64,000 nucleotides of DNA from Streptomyces varsoviensis (lineage in GTDB: Bacteria; Actinomycetota; Actinomycetes; Streptomycetales; Streptomycetaceae). Positions 57,631 to 64,000 of this stretch are shown one piece after another. The notes below the pieces were generated by a model. It made no database searches. It was not told the origin of the DNA and was given only the letters and a program-made list of their open reading frames with translations. The first letter of the stretch is position 1; the number at the start of each line of letters is the position of its first letter. The position numbers and the translations under genes are program-made. The stretch is from positions 124,001 through 188,000 of the forward strand of contig NZ_JOBF01000008.1 of assembly GCF_000718635.1 (NCBI RefSeq), read 5' to 3'.

Positions 57631-60294
57631 GTGTCCGCGACGGAAGTGACCAAGCTGACGCGTACGCACCGCATACTGATCGGGCTCGTCGTGGCGGGCG
57701 CGGTGGTGATCGCCGGGATCGGCTTCGCCGGCTCGTACGCCGCCGTGCGCGACCTCGCGCTCGAAAAGGGCTTCGGCGGCTTCGCCAACGTCCTGCCGAT
57801 CGGCGTCGACGCCGGCATCGTCGTCCTCCTGGCCCTGGACCTGCTCCTGACCTGGACCCGCATCCCCTTTCCGCTGCTGCGCCAGACCGCGTGGCTGCTC
57901 ACCGCCGCCACCATCGCCTTCAACGGCGCCGCCGCCTGGCCCGACCCGCTCGGCGTCGGCATGCACGCCGTCATCCCGGTGCTCTTCGTCGTCTCCGTCG
58001 AAGCGGCCCGGCACGCCGTCGGGCGGATCGCCGACATCACCGCCGACCGCCACATGGAAGGCGTCCGCCTCACCCGCTGGCTGCTCTCCCCCATCCCCAC
58101 GTTCCGCCTGTGGCGGCGGATGAAGCTGTGGGAACTGCGCAGCTACGAACAGGTCATCCAGCTCGAACAGGAACGCCTCGTCTATCGCGCCCGGCTCCAG
58201 GCCCGCTACGGCCGCGCCTGGCGGCGCAAGGCGCCCGTCGAATCCCTCATGCCGTTGCGCTTGGCGCGCTTCGGCGTCCCCCTCTCCCAAACCGGCCCAG
58301 CCGGCCTCGCCGCCGCCGGCATCACCCCCTCCCTGGCCATCACGGCACTGGCCGCGCCACTGCCGCGCGACACCCCGCCCCCGGGGACGGCCGTAGTCGC
58401 CCCTGCCTCGGCCCCCGGGGCCCCCGAGGTCACCCCCGCCCCGGCCCCGGCCGCCGCCGGGAAGCAGCTCACCGCCGGGCAGGGCCCGGCGGAAGAGGCC
58501 CCTGCCGGCGCAGCCCCTGCGGGAGAGGCCCCCGCCGGGGCGGGGCAGGCCGCTGGCGCGGCGGAGGGCACCGGTACGGGCCCGGTCGCCGGGGACGCAG
58601 AGGGCGCCGGTACGTTGCCGGCTGCGGGCGCAGCGCCGGGCGCGGGCGTAGCCCAGGTTGCGGGCGCGCCGCAGGCCGCGGGCGCGGGACACGCTGCGGG
58701 TACGGGACAGGGCATCGCCGCCGGGCAGCCCGCTGGCAACGGCCCCGCCCCAGGCGTGGAACAGTCCTCGGCCGTAGGCCAGCAGACGGGCGCGATGCCA
58801 GGGGCTGGTGCCGGCCAGCCCGCAGGCGCCGGTCAGTCCGCCGGGGCGGCGCAGGCTGCAGGTACGGGACAGGGCATCGCCGCCGGGCAGCCTGCTGGCC
58901 AGGGCCGCGTTCCGGGCATGGAACAGACCGCCCGTGCGGCACACGGAGCGGCCGGGGCGCAGCAGGCGGACGCGCCGCAAGGCGCCGGTACCGCCCAGCC
59001 TGCGGGCGCTGGTCAGTTCGCCGGGGCGGCGCTAGCCGCAGGCGCATCGCAGGCTGCGGGGGCGGGACACGCTGCGGGTACGGGGCAAGGCATTGCCGCC
59101 GGGCAGCCTGGTGGCCAGGGCCGCGTTCCAAGCATGGAACAGACCACCCGTGCGGCTGGCGCCGGCCAACCCGCAGGCGCGGGGCAGTTCGCCGGGGCGG
59201 CGCAAGCCGCAGGCTCGACGCAGGGCGCGAGCGCGGGACAGTTCACTGACGCGGCGCAAGGCAGTGAGGCGGGCGCGGGGTGGTTCACCGGCGCAGCGCA
59301 GGCTGCGGGGACGGGCCACGGCGTCGCCGCCGGGCAGCCTGGTGGCCAGGGCTACACCCCAGGCATGGAACAGACCACCCATGCGGCACACGGCACGGCC
59401 GGGGCGCAGCAGGCAGCCGCGCCGCAAGGCGCTGGTACCGCCCAGCCCGCGGGCGCCGGTCAGTCCGCCGGGGCGGCGCAGGCTGCGGGTACGGGACAGG
59501 GCATCGCCGCTGGGCAGCCTGCTGGCCAGGGCCGCGTTCCGGGCATGGAACAGACCACCCATGCAGCGCACGGCACAGCCGGGGCGCAGCAGGCAGCCGC
59601 GCCGCAAGGCGCCGGTACCGCCCAGCCTGCGGGTGCTGGTCAGTTCGCCGGGGCGCACGGCGCGCCGCAAGGCGCCGGTACCGCCCAGCCCGCAGGCGCC
59701 GGTCAGTTCGCCGGAGCGGCGCGAGCCGCAGGTTCGATGCAGGGTGCGAGCGCGGGACAGTTCAGTGGCGCAGCGCATGGTGGCGAGGCGGGCTCGGGGT
59801 GGTTCGCTCGGGGGCAGGGCGGGGGTGTGGGGCCGCAGGCGGCCGCCGCCGAGCAGCCGGGCGCCGGGCAGGGTTCCACCGGGCCGGAGGCCGTCACGCA
59901 CCAAGCCCAGGCGCCCGCCACCCAGCAGTTTCCGGCCGCCGGCGGGCAGGTGGCCGGTGCGGGGGAGCCGCAGTATGTGCCGGATGAGCCGCACGTCAAT
60001 CCGTGGTTCGTGGCGCCGGCCGCGCCGGCCGCGGCGGCGGGGGCTGAGGACGCTCATGAGGAGCAGTTGTTCTCGGCCTATCGGCGGTATACGGAGGACA
60101 ACGGGGAGTTCCCCAACGCCCGGCAGCTCGGCCGGCATCTCGCCGATGTCGACGGGGTCACCAACGAGAGCGGCGGGCCGCTCACCGAGGGCCATCTGCG
60201 CGGGTTCCTGCGCGAGTTCCGGCACCGGTACCGGTCGGAGGCCGGTGACGACGTCGGGGCCGGCGAGGACGTAGGTGCCGACAGCGGGCGCTGA
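57631..60294 (+). CDS. DUF2637 membrane protein with very long Ala/Gly/Gln repeat region
   Basis: 887 residues from the GTG at 57631, with GGGGAGGGA upstream. Residues 1-150 hold four membrane helices in the DUF2637 pattern (GFGGFANVLPIGVDAGIVVLLALDLLL, cited in part), like the spread proteins of Streptomyces plasmids and their chromosomal relatives. A basic helix follows. Residues 260-740 are a low-complexity Ala/Gly/Gln repeat. The C-terminal 90 residues are folded: AYRRYTEDNGEFPNARQLGR and LTEGHLRGFLREFRHRYRSE look like a small helical DNA- or protein-binding domain. Much longer than usual DUF2637 proteins. Confidence 0.85.
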   Translation: MSATEVTKLTRTHRILIGLVVAGAVVIAGIGFAGSYAAVRDLALEKGFGGFANVLPIGVDAGIVVLLALDLLLTWTRIPFPLLRQTAWLLTAATIAFNGAAAWPDPLGVGMHAVIPVLFVVSVEAARHAVGRIADITADRHMEGVRLTRWLLSPIPTFRLWRRMKLWELRSYEQVIQLEQERLVYRARLQARYGRAWRRKAPVESLMPLRLARFGVPLSQTGPAGLAAAGITPSLAITALAAPLPRDTPPPGTAVVAPASAPGAPEVTPAPAPAAAGKQLTAGQGPAEEAPAGAAPAGEAPAGAGQAAGAAEGTGTGPVAGDAEGAGTLPAAGAAPGAGVAQVAGAPQAAGAGHAAGTGQGIAAGQPAGNGPAPGVEQSSAVGQQTGAMPGAGAGQPAGAGQSAGAAQAAGTGQGIAAGQPAGQGRVPGMEQTARAAHGAAGAQQADAPQGAGTAQPAGAGQFAGAALAAGASQAAGAGHAAGTGQGIAAGQPGGQGRVPSMEQTTRAAGAGQPAGAGQFAGAAQAAGSTQGASAGQFTDAAQGSEAGAGWFTGAAQAAGTGHGVAAGQPGGQGYTPGMEQTTHAAHGTAGAQQAAAPQGAGTAQPAGAGQSAGAAQAAGTGQGIAAGQPAGQGRVPGMEQTTHAAHGTAGAQQAAAPQGAGTAQPAGAGQFAGAHGAPQGAGTAQPAGAGQFAGAARAAGSMQGASAGQFSGAAHGGEAGSGWFARGQGGGVGPQAAAAEQPGAGQGSTGPEAVTHQAQAPATQQFPAAGGQVAGAGEPQYVPDEPHVNPWFVAPAAPAAAAGAEDAHEEQLFSAYRRYTEDNGEFPNARQLGRHLADVDGVTNESGGPLTEGHLRGFLREFRHRYRSEAGDDVGAGEDVGADSGR
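58690..59770 (+). repeat. In-frame repeats within the DUF2637 gene
   Basis: Five diverged units of about 54-77 codons each begin GTGQGIAAGQPAGQGRVPGM or a variant and continue EQTTHAAHGTAGAQQAAAPQ and AGTAQPAGAGQFAGAA. The unit starts lie near 58696, 58859, 59077, 59308 and 59488. The length in codons and preserved frame show expansion by recombination under selection to keep the protein open. Confidence 0.85.
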
Positions 60295-60396
60295 CCAGCG
60301 CCACGACGGAGGGCCGCCGCCCGGTTCATCCACCGGGTGACGGCCCTCTGTCCCGTAAGCGGCCAGCGGCAAGCGCCAGGCGTCAGACATCAAGCG

Positions 60397-62145
60397 CTAC
60401 GCGCCCAGCAGCTTGCGCACCCGCTCCGCCCCCACCGCCAGCAGCAGCGTGGGCAGGCGCGGGCCCGTGTCGCGGCTCACCAGCAGCCGGTACAGGAGCG
60501 CGAAGAACGAGCGCTGCGCGACCTTCAGCTCCGGCGTCGGCTTGGCGTCCGGGGCCAGGCCCGCCTGGATCTTCGGCACGCCGTAGACGAGCGTGGTCAG
60601 GCCGTCGAGCGACCAGTGCTCGTCGAGCCCGGCCAGCAGCAGCCGCAGCGACTCGCGCGCCTCGTCGTCCAGGGACGCCAGCAGCTCGGCGTCGGGCTCG
60701 TCGCGCAGGATCGTCCGCTGTTCGGCCGGGACCTGGGTGGTGACCCAGTGCTGCGCGCGGTCGAGCCGGGGCCGGGTCTCGTCGAGGGAGGCGACCGGGT
60801 TGGCCGGGTCGAGTTCGCTGAGGATGCGCAGCGTCTGCTCGTCCTGGCCGCCGGTGATGTCCACGACCGAGGCGAGCGTGCGGTACGGCAGCGGGCGCGG
60901 CGTCCTCGGCAGTTCGGCGGCGGCCGTCCTGGTGGCGCGCCCGTACGCGGCGACGTCGCCCGGCTGCGCCGACCCGTCGGCGATCTTGCGCTCCAGGGCG
61001 TCCCACTCGTCGTACAGCCGCTGGATCTCCTGGTCGAAGGCGATCTTGAAGGACTGGTTGGGCTTGCGCCGCGCGTACAGCCAGCGCAGCAGCGGCGCCT
61101 CCATGATCTCCAGCGCGTCGGCCGGGGTCGGCACGCCGCCCTTGGACGACGACATCTTGGCCATGCCGCTGATGCCGACGAAGGCGTACATCGGGCCGAT
61201 CGGCTGCCGGCCGTCGAAGACCTCGCGGACGATCTGGCCGCCGACGACGTACGAGGAGCCGGGCGAGGAGTGGTCGACGCCGCTGGGCTCGAAGACGACG
61301 CCCTCGTACGCCCAGCGCATCGGCCAGTCGACCTTCCAGACCAGCTTGCCGCGGTCGTGCTCGCGCAGCAGCACCGTCTCCTCGTGGCCGCAGACGCAGG
61401 TGTAGGTCAGCTCGGTCGACTCGTCGTCGTACGCGGTGACGGTCGTCAGGTCGCGGTCGCACACGGAGCAGTACGGCTTGTACGGGAAGTAGCCCGCGCC
61501 GCCCGCGCTGCCGTCGTCCTCGCTCGCCGCGCCGGAGCCCTCGGCGGCCTCCAGCTCGGCCTCGTCGACGGGCTTCTGGCCCTGCTTCTGCTTCTGCTGC
61601 TGGCCCTTGGCCGGGCCGGCCGCCGCGCCCGGCTTCTCCTTCGTCCGGTACCGGTCGAGGATCTCGTCGATCCGGCCGCGCTCGCGCATGGCGTGCAGGA
61701 TCTGCTCGCGGTACGCGCCGGACGTGTACTGCTCGGTCTGGCTGATGCCGCGGAACTCGACGCCCAACTCCTCCAGCGCCTTGATCATCGGCGCCTTGAA
61801 GTGCTCGGCCCAGTTGGGGTACGGGCTGCCGGGCGGGGCCGGCACCGAGGTGAGCGGCTTGCCGATGTGCTCCGACCAGGACGGGTCGATACCGGCCGGA
61901 ACCTTGCGGTACCGGTCGTAGTCGTCCCAGGAGATGATGTGCACGACATCGTGCCCCCGGCGCCGGATCTCGTCGGCCACCAGGTGCGGGGTCATGACCT
62001 CGCGCAGGTTGCCCAGATGGATCGGGCCGGAGGGGCTGAGGCCCGAGGCGCAGACAATGGGTTTGCCGGGGGCATGGCGCTCCGCCTCGGCAATGACCTC
62101 GTCGGCGAATCGGGAGACCCAGTCGGCCTCGGTGCTCTGAGCCAC
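60397..62145 (-). CDS. lysS: Lysyl-tRNA synthetase, class I
   Basis: Charges tRNA-Lys. 582 residues of the class I type, unrelated to the class II LysS found in most bacteria but standard in Streptomyces alongside it. The HIGH-type motif is GPIHLGN near residue 40, the KMSKS-type motif MAKMSSSKG near 330, and a zinc-ribbon-like CSVCDRDL...CVCGHEE lies near 225-255. The GTG at 62143-62145 was chosen because AAGGAAG precedes it and family members start VAQST; earlier ATG codons in frame are possible. Divergent from argS. Confidence 0.92.
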   Translation of the reverse strand: MAQSTEADWVSRFADEVIAEAERHAPGKPIVCASGLSPSGPIHLGNLREVMTPHLVADEIRRRGHDVVHIISWDDYDRYRKVPAGIDPSWSEHIGKPLTSVPAPPGSPYPNWAEHFKAPMIKALEELGVEFRGISQTEQYTSGAYREQILHAMRERGRIDEILDRYRTKEKPGAAAGPAKGQQQKQKQGQKPVDEAELEAAEGSGAASEDDGSAGGAGYFPYKPYCSVCDRDLTTVTAYDDESTELTYTCVCGHEETVLLREHDRGKLVWKVDWPMRWAYEGVVFEPSGVDHSSPGSSYVVGGQIVREVFDGRQPIGPMYAFVGISGMAKMSSSKGGVPTPADALEIMEAPLLRWLYARRKPNQSFKIAFDQEIQRLYDEWDALERKIADGSAQPGDVAAYGRATRTAAAELPRTPRPLPYRTLASVVDITGGQDEQTLRILSELDPANPVASLDETRPRLDRAQHWVTTQVPAEQRTILRDEPDAELLASLDDEARESLRLLLAGLDEHWSLDGLTTLVYGVPKIQAGLAPDAKPTPELKVAQRSFFALLYRLLVSRDTGPRLPTLLLAVGAERVRKLLGA

Positions 62146-62280
62146 GTTCGGCACTTCCTTCCTTGCGGTCATGGCGTCGACCATTGTCCCAGACGGCAAG
62201 GGTGCCCCGGGGGTTCCGCGACCGCCCGTGAATTAACCGGCGGGCGGGCCGACGGGCCCCGGGGACGCCGCCTCACCAGG

Positions 62281-62380
62281 GGCCCGTGCCGCCTCACCCC
62301 GGCCCGTACCGCCTCACCCCGGCCCGTGCCCCCTCACCACGCCCCGTGCCGCCGTATCACGGCCCCTACCCCCGGAAAAT
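62281..62380. repeat. Five 20-base tandem repeats between lysS and argS
   Basis: Units begin at 62281, 62301, 62321, 62341 and 62361, each a version of GGCCCGTGCCGCCTCACCCC. The first two differ at one base, and divergence increases towards argS. Lies in the 307-base gap between the divergent synthetase genes, 73 bases upstream of the argS start. The rest of the gap has no recognised gene. Confidence 0.9.
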
Positions 62381-62452
62381 CCGGCCGGGCAGGCACACGC
62401 CCCGTGGGATACTTGGCAGCGACCTATACGACCTCTCACGGAACGGCAACCC

Positions 62453-64000
62453 ATGGCTTCGGTCCCTTCCCTCGCCGCCACGGTCCACCAGCGCGTCGCG
62501 GACGCCCTCTCGGCTGCTCTGCCGGAGGCCGGCGCCGCCGACCCGCTGCTGCGACGCAGCGACCGGGCGGACTTCCAGGCCAACGGGATGCTGGCGCTGG
62601 CGAAGAAGCTGAAGAGCAACCCCCGCGAGTTGGCCGCCAAGGTCGTCGAGGGGCTGCCGGCCGGTGAGCTGATCGCCGGCGTCGAGGTCTCCGGGCCCGG
62701 GTTCCTCAACATCACCATCGCCGACTCCGCGATCACGAACACGCTCGCGGCCCGCGCCGCCGACGACCGGCTGGGCGTCCCGTACGCGCCGGACCCGGGC
62801 ACCACGGTCATCGACTACTCCCAGCCCAATGTGGCCAAGGAGATGCACGTCGGCCATCTGCGCTCGACGGTGATCGGCGACGCGATCGTCAAGATCCTGG
62901 AGCACCGGGGCGAGACGGTGATCCGCCGCCACCACATCGGCGACTGGGGCACCCAGTTCGGCATGCTCATCCAGTACCTGATCGAGCACCCCGCCGAGCT
63001 GGACCACGCCTCCGACTCCGCCGGCGGCGCGGAGGGCGAGGGCGAGGCCGCCATGGCGCGCCTGAACCGCCTCTACAAGGCGTCGCGCGCGGTCTTCGAC
63101 TCCGACGAGGAGTTCAAGGCCCGCGCCCGGGACCGGGTGGTCGCCCTCCAGTCCGGCGACGCGGAGACCCTCGCCCTCTGGCACAAGATCGTCGACGAGT
63201 CGAAGATCTACTTCCAGGGCGTGTACGAGAAGCTCGACGTGGAGATCCGCGACGCGGACATCGTCGGCGAGAGCGCGTACAACGACGACCTGATGAACGT
63301 CGTCAAGGAGCTGGAGGAGTCCGGCGTCGCCGTCCGCTCCGACGGCGCCCTGTGCGTCTTCTTCGACGACGTCAAGGGCCCGGACGGCAACCCGACGCCG
63401 CTCATCGTGCAGAAGTCCAACGGCGGCTTCGGCTACGCGGCCACCGACCTCGCCGCCATCCGCGACCGGGTCGGCAAACTGGGCGCCGACACCCTCCTCT
63501 ACGTCGTGGACGCCCGCCAGGCGCTGCACTTCCGGATGGTCTTCGAGACCGCCCGCCGGGCCGGCTGGCTCCCCGAGGACACCGCGCGGCAGCTCCCCTT
63601 CGGGACCGTGCTCGGCAAGGACGGCAAGCCCTTCAAGACCCGTGAGGGCGAGACGGTCCGGCTGGTCGACCTGCTGGACGAGGCGATCGACCGCGCCTCT
63701 GCCGTCGTGCGGGAGAAGGCCCAGGACCTCACCGAGGAGGAGATCGCCGAGCGCGGCGCGCAGGTGGGCATCGGCGCGGTCAAGTACGCGGACCTGTCCA
63801 CGTCGCTGACCCGCGACTACGTCTTCGACCTGGACCGGATGGTGTCCCTCAACGGCGACACCAGCGTGTACCTCCAGTACGCGTACGCGCGTATCCAGTC
63901 CATCCTGCGCAAGGCGGACGGCAAGCGGCCCGTTCCCCACCCGGAGCTGCCGCTGGCCCCCGCCGAGCGGGCGCTGGGCCTGCACCTCGACGACTTCGCC
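62453..64000 (+). CDS. argS: Arginyl-tRNA synthetase (N-terminal part)
   Basis: Charges tRNA-Arg. The first 516 codons are in the window and the frame runs off the right edge. The start is the ATG at 62453 ([20 protein letters not shown]). The N-terminal Add-1 domain precedes the catalytic domain, in which [20 protein letters not shown] carries the HVGH form of the HIGH motif, and [15 protein letters not shown] is typical of ArgRS. Class I enzyme without a strict KMSKS lysine. Complete family length is about 590 residues. Confidence 0.95.
   Translation, partial: MASVPSLAATVHQRVADALSAALPEAGAADPLLRRSDRADFQANGMLALAKKLKSNPRELAAKVVEGLPAGELIAGVEVSGPGFLNITIADSAITNTLAARAADDRLGVPYAPDPGTTVIDYSQPNVAKEMHVGHLRSTVIGDAIVKILEHRGETVIRRHHIGDWGTQFGMLIQYLIEHPAELDHASDSAGGAEGEGEAAMARLNRLYKASRAVFDSDEEFKARARDRVVALQSGDAETLALWHKIVDESKIYFQGVYEKLDVEIRDADIVGESAYNDDLMNVVKELEESGVAVRSDGALCVFFDDVKGPDGNPTPLIVQKSNGGFGYAATDLAAIRDRVGKLGADTLLYVVDARQALHFRMVFETARRAGWLPEDTARQLPFGTVLGKDGKPFKTREGETVRLVDLLDEAIDRASAVVREKAQDLTEEEIAERGAQVGIGAVKYADLSTSLTRDYVFDLDRMVSLNGDTSVYLQYAYARIQSILRKADGKRPVPHPELPLAPAERALGLHLDDFA

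Overview
The window comes from a high-GC actinomycete, almost certainly a Streptomyces. The evidence is the very strong GC bias at third codon positions, frequent GTG starts (and one TTG start), a complete nuo operon, the futalosine route to menaquinone, DUF2637 and DUF3558 families, a class I lysyl-tRNA synthetase, and small 'leader peptide' and leaderless promoters typical of the genus. From memory, the gene order (nuo, an NlpC/P60 protein, then menG, mqnC, mqnA, mqnE, mqnP, mqnL, ccs genes and hemL) resembles the core-chromosome nuo-mqn region of other streptomycetes. No rRNA, tRNA, CRISPR array, insertion sequence or prophage was seen.

Layout. 1-11.2 kb: nuoL (partial) to nuoA on the minus strand, read leftwards, mostly with 4-base stop/start overlaps, and with a Rex-type operator upstream of nuoA. 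11.2-20.4 kb: an NlpC/P60 hydrolase, a small hypothetical gene, a Phd-like protein, a VapBC-like toxin-antitoxin pair lying between two copies of the 3' end of the neighbouring geranylgeranyl-reductase gene, that reductase, menG, an amidohydrolase-like gene, and several long stretches of degenerate repeats without genes. 20.4-34 kb: menaquinone genes mqnC, mqnA, mqnE, ubiX/mqnM, mqnP and mqnL, interspersed with a secreted esterase, a cold-shock gene with a hairpin in its leader, a secreted lipase, a DAACS symporter preceded by a leader peptide and palindromic operator, and an Lrp regulator. 34-44 kb: a PLDc_N protein, a Tat-exported phospholipase C, the cytochrome c maturation set resA-ccdA-resB-ccsB, a lipoprotein deacetylase, a histidine phosphatase and hemL. 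44-49 kb: a membrane-anchored STAND-type ATPase and a small partner that share an N-terminal GQVVVG motif. 49-54.3 kb: an SDR and a VOC gene, then a small RiPP-like locus: TPR regulator, 38-residue peptide, asparagine-synthetase-like enzyme and methyltransferase. 54.3-64 kb: rtcB, two DUF3558 lipoproteins, a DUF2637 protein with a huge Ala/Gly/Gln repeat, and lysS divergent from argS (partial).

How the genes fit together. Much of the window builds an aerobic electron-transport chain: complex I passes electrons to menaquinone made by the mqn genes and MenG, cytochrome c is matured by the Res/Ccs system, and HemL feeds haem synthesis. The NADH/NAD+ sensor Rex probably links complex I expression to redox state. 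The accessory content worth most attention is the RiPP-like locus at 50.4-54.2 kb, the STAND/GQVVVG pair at 45.3-48.5 kb, the leader-peptide-controlled symporter at 26.5-28.1 kb, and the toxin-antitoxin insertion between duplicated gene ends at 14.3-15.6 kb.
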